DNA of 64,000 bases. It comes from Chloroflexota bacterium. Lineage in GTDB: Bacteria > Chloroflexota > Limnocylindria > P2-11E. Below, one piece after another: positions 50,863-58,732 of this stretch. Each line of letters starts with the position of its first letter. Position 1 is the stretch's first letter. A program made the translations under genes and the position numbers. The stretch covers positions 26,979 to 90,978 of the forward strand of contig DAIDAP010000004.1 in the NCBI GenBank assembly GCA_027310565.1. The letters are read 5' to 3'. The notes beneath the pieces were generated by a model. That model saw only the letters and a program-made list of their open reading frames with translations. It ran no database searches and was not told the origin of the DNA.

Positions 50863-51975
50863 CTACGCCGACGGCGGCAGGCGGAACCCCGCCAGCGCGG
50901 GCTCGCCGCGCAGCTTCGCGAACCCCGGCTTGATCCGGTCGTAGATGACCGCGATGCGCTCGTCGTAGCCGACGAACGCCGACTTCATCGCGTTGATCGT
51001 GAGCTTCTCGACGTCGTCGAGCGTGATGCCGAACGCGACCGAGAGGCGGCGGAGCTCCTCGGAGAGCGTCACGTTGGACATGAGCCGGTTGTCCGTGTTC
51101 ACCGTCACGCGGAAGCGCTGCGCCATGAGATGCCGGATCGGGTGCGCCTCGAGCGTGGGCACCGCCCCCGTGTCGACGTTGCTCGACGGGCACAGCTCGA
51201 GCGGGATGCGCTTGTCGCGGATGTACGACGCGAGCGGGCCGAGCTTCACGACCCGGCCCTGGTCGATCGCCATGTCCTCCACCAGTCGCACCCCGTGTCC
51301 GATGCGATGCGCGCCGCAGTACTGGAGCGCCTGCCAGATCGACGGCGGGCCGAACGCCTCGCCGGCGTGGATGGTGATGGAGAAGTTCTCCCGGCGGCAG
51401 AGCTGGAACGCCTCGAGGTGCGCCTTCGGAGGATGACCCGCCTCCTCCCCCGCGATGTCGAAGCCGACGACGCCGCGCTCGCGGAAGGCGACCGCCAGCT
51501 CGGCCATCTCGAGCGAGTCGGTGCGGTCGCGCATCGCGCAGACGATCTGGCGCGTCACCACGCCGAACGCGCGCTCGGCACGCGTGAACCCGCGCTCGAC
51601 CGACGTGACGACCTGCTCGAGGTTGAGGCCCTTCGCGGTGCTGAACACCGGCGCGTAGCGGACCTCGGCGTACACGACGCCGTCGCGCGCGAGGTCCTCG
51701 CCGCACTCGTACGCGACGCGCTCGATCGCCTCGGCGGTCTGCAGGACCGCGATGGTGTGCGCGAAGCCGCGCAGGTACAGCGGGAGCGACCCGGAGGCCG
51801 CGGACGCGTGGAACCAGCGCGCGAGCTCGCCGGGGTCGGTCGTCGGCAGGCCGCCGTAGCCCTGCTCGCGCGCGAGCTCGACGATCGTCGCCGGGCGCAG
51901 CCCGCCGTCGAGGTGGTCGTGGAGGAGCACCTTCGGCGCCGCGCGGAGCGTCTCGAGCGGGATCACGGCGGACAT
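50863..51975 (-). CDS. add: adenosine deaminase
   Basis: Deaminates adenosine to inosine, 370 residues. Zinc ligands: HDHLDGGLRPATI at the N-terminus, TIHAGEAFGP with catalytic Glu, and HRIGHGVRL. The late motif is TVNTDNRLMSNVTLSEE, the actinobacterial form in place of the classical SLNTDDP; the acid pair role is kept by the Asp. Alternative starts extend 21 codons but overlap nothing conserved. It lies alone, divergent from the M50 protease gene. Links to the purine-breakdown genes beyond 56 kb. Confidence 0.92.
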   Translation of the reverse strand: MSAVIPLETLRAAPKVLLHDHLDGGLRPATIVELAREQGYGGLPTTDPGELARWFHASAASGSLPLYLRGFAHTIAVLQTAEAIERVAYECGEDLARDGVVYAEVRYAPVFSTAKGLNLEQVVTSVERGFTRAERAFGVVTRQIVCAMRDRTDSLEMAELAVAFRERGVVGFDIAGEEAGHPPKAHLEAFQLCRRENFSITIHAGEAFGPPSIWQALQYCGAHRIGHGVRLVEDMAIDQGRVVKLGPLASYIRDKRIPLELCPSSNVDTGAVPTLEAHPIRHLMAQRFRVTVNTDNRLMSNVTLSEELRRLSVAFGITLDDVEKLTINAMKSAFVGYDERIAVIYDRIKPGFAKLRGEPALAGFRLPPSA

Positions 51976-52088
51976 GATGCGCCATGGGTGTGCCGAGGTT
52001 GACGCTGGGCGTGCCACGATGGTGGCCGCGCCGGCCACGAGGGCGCGACAGAGTCAGGGAGGAGCGTGGAGGTCGTCGACAGCCCGTG

Positions 52089-54221
52089 ATGGACGGCATC
52101 TGGGAGATCCTGCGCGAGCGGCTGGAGTACGCGCGATCCGTTCCGCGGCCGATCGAGGGGATCGAGCGGAGCGACCTGCGCCGCCGCGACGGCACGACGT
52201 ACACCGTCCTCAAGAATCCGCGCGGTGACCGCGGCGCGGGGCTGTACCTGCGTCTCGAGCCGGACGACGTCGCGCTCTACGAGCTCATGGACGGGCACCG
52301 CGCGATCCAGGACATCCTCGTCGAGCACCTCCAGCGCCGCGGGACGTTCGCCGTGGAGCGTCTCGCGCGCCTGACGGCCGCCCTCGCCGCGAACGGCTTC
52401 TTCGGCGAGGAGCGCCCGCTCCTCTACGAGCGCATGGCGCGCCAGCGCGCGCTGCGCGACCCGCTCACGCGGCTCTCCCTGCTCCTGCGGCGCCTCATCG
52501 TCTGGGATATCGCGCGCTGGAGCAACGCCGACCCGTTCGTGCGCGGCCTCTACCGTGCCGTGGGGTGGCTCGCGTTCACGCGCATCGGCGCGGCCGCCGT
52601 CATCCTGCTCAGCGTGGGCGGCATCGTCGCCTACGCGCGTGAGACGGCGGCCGGACGCCACAGCCTCGTCACGGTCGACGGCTCGTACACGCTCGGCATC
52701 GCGGTCCTCATCCTCCTCCAGGTCCTCTCGATCTCGGTGCACGAGGCCGGGCACGCGCTCGGGATCGTCCACTTCGGCCGGCGTGTGCGACGCCTCGGCC
52801 TGGCGATCTACTACCTCTTCCCGTGCGTCTACGTCGACAGCACCGACATGACCATGACCGCTCGCCGCGCTCGCATCACCGTCGCGCTCGCCGGTCCGCT
52901 GGGGGGCCTGCTCGTCGGCGCGCTCGCCGCCTTCGTCGCCGCGGGGGACGGCGGCCTCGTCGGCGGGCTCGCGTACAAGGCGGCGAGCCTCTTCGTCTTT
53001 CAGTTCGTCCTCAACATGCTCCCGATCCTCGAGCTCGACGGCTACCACGTCCTCGTCGACCTCCTCGACGCCCCGATGCTGCGCCAGCGCGCGATCGCGT
53101 TCGCGCGCGCCTCGGTCGTGCGCAAGCTGCGGCGGCACGAGCGCTGGACGCGTTCCGAGCTCGGGCTCGCGCTGTACGGCCTGCTCGCCATCGCGACCTC
53201 GTTCGTCTTCATCGCCCTGTCGCTCGCGCTCTGGGACGCGCGGCTGCGCGCGGTCGCGACCGAGCTCCTGGCGACGGGACCCGCGGGCGTGCTCGGGCTC
53301 GGGCTCCTCGTCGTCGTGTTCGTCGGGCCGCTCGTCATCGCCCTCGCCGGCATCGGCGTCGGCTGGGCACGCCGCGTCGCGGCCATCCCGGCGCGGCGCG
53401 CGCGCGGCGCGCGGCACGCCGCCGTCGTGGAGCGCGCGCGGGTGCTCGCGGGCATCCCCTTCCTGCGCGGTCTCCCCGGCCCCGCGCTCGTCGCGATCGC
53501 CTCGCACCTCCGCGAGGTCCGCGCCGACGCGGGTGCGGCCGTCGTCACGATCGGCGAGCCCGGCGATCGCTTCTACGTCGTGCGGTCGGGGCGGCTGCAG
53601 GCGCTCGGTGCCGACGGCGCCGTGCTCGGGACGATCGCCGCGGGCGAGGGGTTCGGCGAGCTCGCGCTGCTCGACCACCGCCCGCGCGGCGCGACCGTCC
53701 GCGCGACCGAGGACGCCGTCCTGTGGACGCTCGACCGCGGCCACTTCGAGCGCTGGATCCGCGAGCGGTACGAGATCGCCGCGCGCATCCGGGCGTCCGC
53801 CGAGGAGCGCGCCCGGCTGGCGGAGCTCCCCTTCTTCCGCGGCCTCGAGCCGCAGGAGCTCGAGCGGATCCTCCCGCACCTCGCCGCGGTGCGCGTCCCG
53901 GCCGGCGAGGCGGTCTTCCGCGAGGGCGACGAGGCCGACCGCTACTACGTCATCCGCGAGGGCGAGGCCGAAGTCTCCGCGGGCGGGCGCGCGGTGGCCC
54001 GGATCGGTCCGGGGGCCGGCTTCGGCGAGGTCGCGCTCCTCTTCGGCGGCCGGCGGACGGCGACGGTCACGGCGGTGACCGACCTCACGCTGGCGGCGCT
54101 CGGCCGCCAGGCCTTCGCCTGGCTGGTCCACGAGTCCGGCGAGACGATGGGCGAATTCCGCGCCCGGACGGCGCATTATGTCGGCGCCGCCGGACTGGGC
54201 CGGGCGGTCGGGGGAGCGTGA
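52089..54221 (+). CDS. PqqD-like/M50 membrane metalloprotease with two cNMP-binding domains
   Basis: A 710-residue membrane protein with an unusual domain chain. Residues 20-110 resemble a PqqD/RiPP-recognition-type winged helix (GAGLYLRLEPDDVALYELMD, GHRAIQDILVEHL). Then an M50 (COG1994) intramembrane protease: zinc motif SVHEAGHALGI at about 216-224 and LPILELDGYHVL at about 312-320, within six or so helices. Two cyclic-nucleotide-binding jelly rolls follow (about 454-570, GEGFGELALLDHRPRGATV; about 577-695, GPGAGFGEVALLFGGRRTATV). All catalytic residues appear intact. Next come a zinc-knuckle gene after 6 nt and a repeat-bearing leader-like gene, its candidate substrates or partners. GTG 3 nt earlier is an alternative start. 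Confidence 0.85.
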   Translation: MDGIWEILRERLEYARSVPRPIEGIERSDLRRRDGTTYTVLKNPRGDRGAGLYLRLEPDDVALYELMDGHRAIQDILVEHLQRRGTFAVERLARLTAALAANGFFGEERPLLYERMARQRALRDPLTRLSLLLRRLIVWDIARWSNADPFVRGLYRAVGWLAFTRIGAAAVILLSVGGIVAYARETAAGRHSLVTVDGSYTLGIAVLILLQVLSISVHEAGHALGIVHFGRRVRRLGLAIYYLFPCVYVDSTDMTMTARRARITVALAGPLGGLLVGALAAFVAAGDGGLVGGLAYKAASLFVFQFVLNMLPILELDGYHVLVDLLDAPMLRQRAIAFARASVVRKLRRHERWTRSELGLALYGLLAIATSFVFIALSLALWDARLRAVATELLATGPAGVLGLGLLVVVFVGPLVIALAGIGVGWARRVAAIPARRARGARHAAVVERARVLAGIPFLRGLPGPALVAIASHLREVRADAGAAVVTIGEPGDRFYVVRSGRLQALGADGAVLGTIAAGEGFGELALLDHRPRGATVRATEDAVLWTLDRGHFERWIRERYEIAARIRASAEERARLAELPFFRGLEPQELERILPHLAAVRVPAGEAVFREGDEADRYYVIREGEAEVSAGGRAVARIGPGAGFGEVALLFGGRRTATVTAVTDLTLAALGRQAFAWLVHESGETMGEFRARTAHYVGAAGLGRAVGGA

Positions 54222-54227
54222 CGGGGA

Positions 54228-54443
54228 GTGGACTGCTGGGTGTGCGAGCGGACGGCGCTCGGGGCGTGCCGCTTCTGCGGCCGCGGCACCTGCCGCGACC
54301 ACGCACGCACCCACCCCTTCGTCATCGACGTCTTCCGCGGGAGCACGCACCAGGGCCTGCGCGCGCTGGTGGTCGAGGACGCTCTCCACTGCGGCGTGTG
54401 CAAGCCGCGTGGCGAGCCGGTCGAGCTGCCCGAGCTCGAGTAG
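54228..54443 (+). CDS. small zinc-knuckle protein (DUF2180-like)
   Basis: A 71-residue protein with eight probable metal ligands: CWVC, CRFC, GTC with following RDH, and CGVC. The pattern CxxC-x8-CxxC-x3-C-x2-H and a late CxxC matches small DUF2180-type zinc proteins. GTG start with GGGGAG-type ribosome site, 6 nt after the protease stop, so it is cotranscribed and perhaps stabilises or regulates the protease complex. Role unknown. Confidence 0.8.
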   Translation: MDCWVCERTALGACRFCGRGTCRDHARTHPFVIDVFRGSTHQGLRALVVEDALHCGVCKPRGEPVELPELE

Positions 54444-54559
54444 GCGCGGAGAGGAAGAACTGTCACCACGATCACACCGCGCGCGCCACGGCGATGAACG
54501 AAGCGCGTGTCCGCCGGGAGCATCGTCCCCGCCAACACCGGAGCAACAAGGAGGGAACG

Positions 54560-55153
54560 ATGTCAAAGGAAGCTCTCGCGAAGGTGGTCCAGCGCGCGAT
54601 CGGTGACGGCGCGTTCCGCAGGCAGCTCTCGAGCGACCCGACGGGTGCGCTCCGCGGCTACGACCTGAGCGACGACGAGAGGGCCGCGGTCCGCAGCGCC
54701 GACGCCGGCCGGCTCAGCTCGCTCGGCATCGACCAGCGGATGAGCAAGGCGTTCTCGCTCGGCGGCGACACGCTGGTGACCCGGCTCTCGCCCAGCGACG
54801 TGAGCGCGACGATCACCAGCGTCGCGTCGAGCGACGAGGCGTCACCGAGCGCCGTCCAGAGGTTCGAGCTCGGCGGCACGGGCGCCGTGACGAACGGGCT
54901 CGCGACCGGCGGCGCGGCGGACGCCGACGCGCTCATCAGCGGTGACGACCCGGGCATGAACGCGGTCCAGAGGTTCGAGCTCGGCGGCGATGCCGCGGTC
55001 GGCGACGCGATCGCCTCGGGCAACGACGCCTCGGTCGACGCGCTCGCCGGGGGCGTCACGGCCGACGGGAACGCGCTCGACGCGGGCACCGTCGACCCCA
55101 CGCGGATCGCCTCGGACGACATCGCGGGCGGCGGCCCCGGTCGCTCCTTCTGA
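54560..55153 (+). CDS. leader-like protein with 37-residue repeats, candidate protease substrate
   Basis: A 197-residue, Cys-free protein. Residues 1-62 form a helical domain (SKEALAKVVQRAIGDGAFRR, GYDLSDDERAAVRSADAGRL, SSLGID) that resembles the LigA-type helical domain found in the leaders of some precursor-like peptides. From residue 65 three 37-residue repeats begin at F65, F102 and F139 with core F(S/E)LGG(D/T), the last two preceded by AVQR. The remainder is rich in Ala, Gly, Asp and Ser, with no signal peptide or membrane helix. A very strong AAGGAGG site precedes the ATG and a 13-bp hairpin follows. High expression and processing by the M50 protein are inferred. Confidence 0.75.
   Translation: MSKEALAKVVQRAIGDGAFRRQLSSDPTGALRGYDLSDDERAAVRSADAGRLSSLGIDQRMSKAFSLGGDTLVTRLSPSDVSATITSVASSDEASPSAVQRFELGGTGAVTNGLATGGAADADALISGDDPGMNAVQRFELGGDAAVGDAIASGNDASVDALAGGVTADGNALDAGTVDPTRIASDDIAGGGPGRSF
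54752..55084 (+). repeat. three in-frame 111-bp (37-residue) repeats
   Basis: Units begin at 54752, 54863 and 54974 within the leader-like gene, with exact 111-bp spacing. Copies two and three share a 24-bp identical block (54854-54877 and 54965-54988) encoding VQRFELGG; the first is more diverged but keeps FxLGG at the same phase. Confidence 0.75.
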
Positions 55154-55170
55154 GCGAACACCGCACGTAC

Positions 55171-55200
55171 GGAAGAGCGGCCCGGTGGGGCCGCTCTTCC
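55171..55200 (+). terminator. 13-bp GC-rich terminator hairpin
   Basis: GGAAGAGCGGCCC pairs perfectly with GGGCCGCTCTTCC around a GGTG loop, 17 nt after the stop of the leader-like gene. No U-tract follows, so it may be a stabilising or factor-dependent terminator. It could also serve the convergent Crp/Fnr gene. Confidence 0.7.
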
Positions 55201-55252
55201 GCTTCCCGGGATCCTGCCGCTCGTCGTGTTGGTGATCGCGTGGAACGACCCG

Positions 55253-55924
55253 CTAGTAGCGGACCTCACTCCTCAGCGCCGCGCGGTCGAGGACCTCGAT
55301 GAGGCCGCGACCCAGACGCACGGCGCCACGGCGCTCGAGATCCACGAGCGAGCGGTTGACCGCGACGCGCGTGGCACCGACGAATCCGGCGATGTCCTCC
55401 TGGGTCAGGCGGACCAGCGGCTCGCCGCTCAGCTCGCTCTGATCGAGCAGGCACTTCGCGACGCGGCCCGGAAGGTCGAGGAAGACGAGATCCTCGATGT
55501 GCCCGGTGCTGTGCCGGATGCGCGTCGCGAGCAGGGCGAGGAGCGCGCGCATCGCCCGCGGGCTCCGCTCGAGCACCTGCGTGAAGTCCCGGTTCGCCAG
55601 CGTGAAGACCGTCGTCTCGGTGAGCGCGGTGACCGTCGCCGAGCGTGGACCGTCGTCGAACAGGCTGATCTCCCCGAACACGTCGCCGCCGCGCGCGAGC
55701 GCGACGACGACCTCCTGGCCGTTCTCTTCGGGCACCGAGATCTTCACCGTCCCGGTCGCGATGAGGTACACGTGCGCCGCCGGATCGTGCCGGTGGAAGA
55801 TCACCTCGTTCCTCTCGAATCGGCGCGCCCGCATGCGATCGGCGAGCGCCGCGCGCTCGGCGGCGTCGAGCGGCGCGAAGACCGGCGACACCGCGAGGTA
55901 GTCGACTATCGCGGCTGCGTCCAT
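55253..55924 (-). CDS. Crp/Fnr-family transcription regulator
   Basis: A 223-residue regulator with an N-terminal cNMP-binding jelly roll (HVYLIATGTVKISVP, GGDVFGEISLFDDGPRSATV) and a C-terminal winged helix (LTQEDIAGFVGATRVAVNRSL) . The phosphate-binding Arg-Ser/Thr pair (PRSATV) agrees with true cyclic-nucleotide binding as in Crp; there is no FNR cysteine cluster. A TAGACT box lies 12 nt before the ATG. It sits immediately downstream-side of the xanthine dehydrogenase operon on the same strand and could respond to cAMP from the 10.3-kb cyclase. Confidence 0.9.
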   Translation of the reverse strand: MDAAAIVDYLAVSPVFAPLDAAERAALADRMRARRFERNEVIFHRHDPAAHVYLIATGTVKISVPEENGQEVVVALARGGDVFGEISLFDDGPRSATVTALTETTVFTLANRDFTQVLERSPRAMRALLALLATRIRHSTGHIEDLVFLDLPGRVAKCLLDQSELSGEPLVRLTQEDIAGFVGATRVAVNRSLVDLERRGAVRLGRGLIEVLDRAALRSEVRY

Positions 55925-55949
55925 GCGTGCGCCGCGAGTCTACGCGCCG

Positions 55950-58274
55950 CTACATCCGCACGGCCGTCCGCGGATCCGCACCCGGACGCATCCGCCAGCC
56001 CGAGCGCGCGGCGGTCCCGAACACGATGTCGTCCGGACGCACGGGCACGCGGTTCAGCTCGCGCCCGGTCGCCGCGCGGATCGCGGCGACGATCGCCGGC
56101 GTGCTCGAGATCGTGGGCGGCTCGCCGACGCCCTTCGCGCCGTAGGGCGCGTCGGGGTGCGGGTGCTCGACGAGGTCGCAGACCACCGGCGGCATGTCGA
56201 GCGTCGTCGGGAGCAGGTAGTCGGTGAACGAGGCGTTGCGCATGAGGCCGCCCTGCAGCCGCACCTCCTCCATCACCGCGAGGCCGAGCCCCTGCGCGAT
56301 GCCGCCCTCCAGCTGGCCGACGACCGCGAGCGGATTGATCGCCTTCCCCACGTCCTGCGACGTCGCGACCTGCACGACCTTCACGATCCCGGTCTCGACG
56401 TCGACGTCGACCGTCGCGCGGTGCGCGGCGAAGAGGAACGCGACGTGGCCCGCGTTCTGCGTCGTCGCGTCGCGCGGCTCGGTCGGACGGTGGCGGTGCG
56501 TCACGGTGCGCTCGATCGGCGGATCGAGCAGCGGCGCCAGGTCGACGTCGACCGGCTCCCCGTCGCGGGGTGTCCGCCGCACGCGGTCATGCGCCTCGGC
56601 GCGCCGCGCCAGCTCCGCCTTCACCTCGCGGCACGCCGCCAGCACGGCGCCGCCGGTCATCCACGTCTGGCGCGAGGCCGACGACGAGCCGGCCGAGCCA
56701 ATGCTCGTGTCCGGCGTCTCGACGACGACGCGCTGCACGCCGAGCTCGGTCCGCGCGATCTGCTCGCAGACCCCGACGATCCCCTGCCCCACCTCGGCCG
56801 CCGCCGTGAGCACGTACGCGACCGGCTCGCCGCGCTCGCGCACCAGGCGCACCCGCGCGGTCGAGAAGTCGTCGAAGGCGTGCGAGTAGCAGGCGTTCTT
56901 GAAGCCGACGGCGAGCGCCGTCCCGCGGCGCACGCCCTCGCCGCGCGTGACGTTCCCCACGCCACCGGGCAGCGCGGTGAGGTCGACCTCGCCCGCGATC
57001 AGCCCGGGCGGCGGCGCGGGCGGCGGGAGCGCGGCGCAGCGGCGAATGAGGTCCGCCACCGGCGCGCTGCCCTCGACCGCCTGGCCGGTCACGATGCGGT
57101 CGCCGTCGCGGAGCGCGTTGCGCCCGCGCAGCGCGACCGGGTCCATCCCGAGCGCGGCCGCCAGCCGGTCCATCTGCGCTTCGTACGCGAAGCAGGACTG
57201 CACCGCGCCGAACCCGCGCATCGCGCCCGCCGGCGGGTTGTTCGTGTACGCGCCGACGGCGTGGATCAGCGCGTTCGGCACGCGGTACGGCCCGGCGCCG
57301 AAACACGCCGCGTTCGCGACGACGGCCGACGACGAGGAGGCGTAGCCGCCGCCGTCGAGGACGATGCTCGCCCGCACGAAGACGAGGTCCCCGTCGCGCG
57401 TCGCGCCGTGGGCGTACCAGAGCCGCGCCGCGTGGCGATGCACGTGCCCGTGGAAGGACTCCTCGCGCCCGTAGACGATCCGAACCGGCCGCCGCGTCGC
57501 GAGCGCGAGGAGGCAGACGTGGATCTGGAGCGTCACGTCCTCGCGCGCGCCGAACGCGCCGCCGACGCCCGCGAGCACCAGGCGCACCTTGCGCTCCGGC
57601 AGCCCGAGGCAGGCGGCGATCTGCCGCAGGTCCTCGTGCAGCCACTGCGTCGCGACGTGGAGCGTGACGCCGCCGTCGGGGTCCGGGATCGCGAGGCCGG
57701 CCTCGGGCCCGAGCGGCGCCTGGTCCTGCATCGCGACCTCGTACTCGTCCTCGACGACGACGTCCGCGCGCGCGTCGGGATCGCCGTGCACGACACGGAC
57801 GTCCTCGATGACGTTGCCGTCGTCGTGGAGGCGCGGCGCGTCGGGGTGGAGCGCCGCGACCGGATCGGTGACCGCGGGCAGTACCTCGTACTCGACGCGG
57901 ACCGCGCGCACCGCCTCGCGTGCGCGCTCGGGGTCCTCGGCCGCGACGATCGCGACCGGCTCGCCCGCGTAGCGCACGCGGCCGTCGGCGAGCGGGAGCT
58001 GGTCGAGCTTCATGAGCCCGAACTTCACCTTCGTCGGCAGGTCCGCCGCGGTGAGGACGGCCGCGACGCCTGGGAGCGCCCTTGCCGCCTCCACGTCGAT
58101 GCGAGCGATGCGCGCGCGGGGGTGCGGGCTGCGCAGCGTCGCGCCGTGGAGCATGCCCTCGCGCGCGAGGTCCGACGCGTACGCGAAGGCGCCTTGCGTC
58201 TTCGGCGGCGCGTCGCTGCGCGGCGCGGACTCGCCGACGACGCCGCGCAGGCGCGGCCGGGCGGCGACGGTCAC
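55950..58274 (-). CDS. xanthine dehydrogenase, molybdopterin-binding subunit
   Basis: Large catalytic subunit (774 residues) of a three-subunit xanthine dehydrogenase-family molybdo-hydroxylase. Order: ald_Xan_dh_C N-terminal domain (KTQGAFAYASDLAREGMLHG, ARIARIDVEAARALPGV), then Mo-cofactor domains with GVGGAFGAREDV, MRGFGAVQSCFAYEAQMD, AAAEVGQGIVGV and the terminal GAKGVGEPPTISSTPAI containing the base-catalyst Glu. The GTG overlaps the 2Fe-2S subunit stop as GTGA. Purine context (amidohydrolase, allC, allB) supports hypoxanthine/xanthine as substrate, but other aldehyde or purine hydroxylases are alike. Confidence 0.9.
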   Translation of the reverse strand: MTVAARPRLRGVVGESAPRSDAPPKTQGAFAYASDLAREGMLHGATLRSPHPRARIARIDVEAARALPGVAAVLTAADLPTKVKFGLMKLDQLPLADGRVRYAGEPVAIVAAEDPERAREAVRAVRVEYEVLPAVTDPVAALHPDAPRLHDDGNVIEDVRVVHGDPDARADVVVEDEYEVAMQDQAPLGPEAGLAIPDPDGGVTLHVATQWLHEDLRQIAACLGLPERKVRLVLAGVGGAFGAREDVTLQIHVCLLALATRRPVRIVYGREESFHGHVHRHAARLWYAHGATRDGDLVFVRASIVLDGGGYASSSSAVVANAACFGAGPYRVPNALIHAVGAYTNNPPAGAMRGFGAVQSCFAYEAQMDRLAAALGMDPVALRGRNALRDGDRIVTGQAVEGSAPVADLIRRCAALPPPAPPPGLIAGEVDLTALPGGVGNVTRGEGVRRGTALAVGFKNACYSHAFDDFSTARVRLVRERGEPVAYVLTAAAEVGQGIVGVCEQIARTELGVQRVVVETPDTSIGSAGSSSASRQTWMTGGAVLAACREVKAELARRAEAHDRVRRTPRDGEPVDVDLAPLLDPPIERTVTHRHRPTEPRDATTQNAGHVAFLFAAHRATVDVDVETGIVKVVQVATSQDVGKAINPLAVVGQLEGGIAQGLGLAVMEEVRLQGGLMRNASFTDYLLPTTLDMPPVVCDLVEHPHPDAPYGAKGVGEPPTISSTPAIVAAIRAATGRELNRVPVRPDDIVFGTAARSGWRMRPGADPRTAVRM

Positions 58275-58732
58275 GTCGTGATCCGCGCGGCGCGGCGTAC
58301 CGCGTCCAGGATCGTCCCGTAGCCGGTGCAGCGGCAGATGTTCCCGGCGAGCGCCTCGCGGATCTCCGCGTCGGTCGGCTCGGGGTTCTCGCGCAGCAGC
58401 GCGGCGGCCGCGACGACGAACCCGGGCGTGCAGAAGCCGCACTGCACCGCGCCCGCCTCGACGAACGCGCGCTGCACCGGATGCGGCCGCTCCGCGGACC
58501 CGAGCGCCTCGACCGTCTCGACGCGGCGTCCGTCGGCGGCCGCGGCGAGGACGAGGCACGAGCACACGAGCTCGCCGTCGACGAGCACCGAGCAGGACCC
58601 GCACTCGCCCTGCTCGCAGGCGTTCTTGCTGCCCGGGAGGCCGAGCCGCTCGCGGAGCACGGTGAGCAGGCTCTCGTGCTCGCGCACGTCGGCCTCGCGC
58701 GGCGTGCCGTTCACCACGAGGCGCACGATCAC
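58271..58732 (-). CDS. xanthine dehydrogenase, 2Fe-2S subunit
   Basis: Small iron-sulfur subunit of 153 residues carrying electrons from the Mo site to FAD. The plant-ferredoxin-type cluster is CEQGECGSCSVLVDGELVCSC, and the second cluster sits in QCGFCTPG with CRCTGYG. Both sets of four Cys are complete. GTG start overlaps the FAD-subunit stop; its stop overlaps the large subunit start. Gene order FAD, Fe-S, Mo is common for this family. Confidence 0.93.
   Translation of the reverse strand: MIVRLVVNGTPREADVREHESLLTVLRERLGLPGSKNACEQGECGSCSVLVDGELVCSCLVLAAAADGRRVETVEALGSAERPHPVQRAFVEAGAVQCGFCTPGFVVAAAALLRENPEPTDAEIREALAGNICRCTGYGTILDAVRRAARITT

Noticed and set aside
50714..50944. 76-codon frame between GH15 and adenosine deaminase
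   Set aside because: No ribosome site, no recognisable motif, and it overlaps the 3' end of adenosine deaminase.
47348..52213. Very long minus-strand open frame (over 1,600 codons)
   Set aside because: It is a stop-poor shadow of GC-rich genes on the opposite strand; translation is low-complexity Arg/Ala/Gly/Asp and covers verified eda, GH15 and adenosine deaminase genes.
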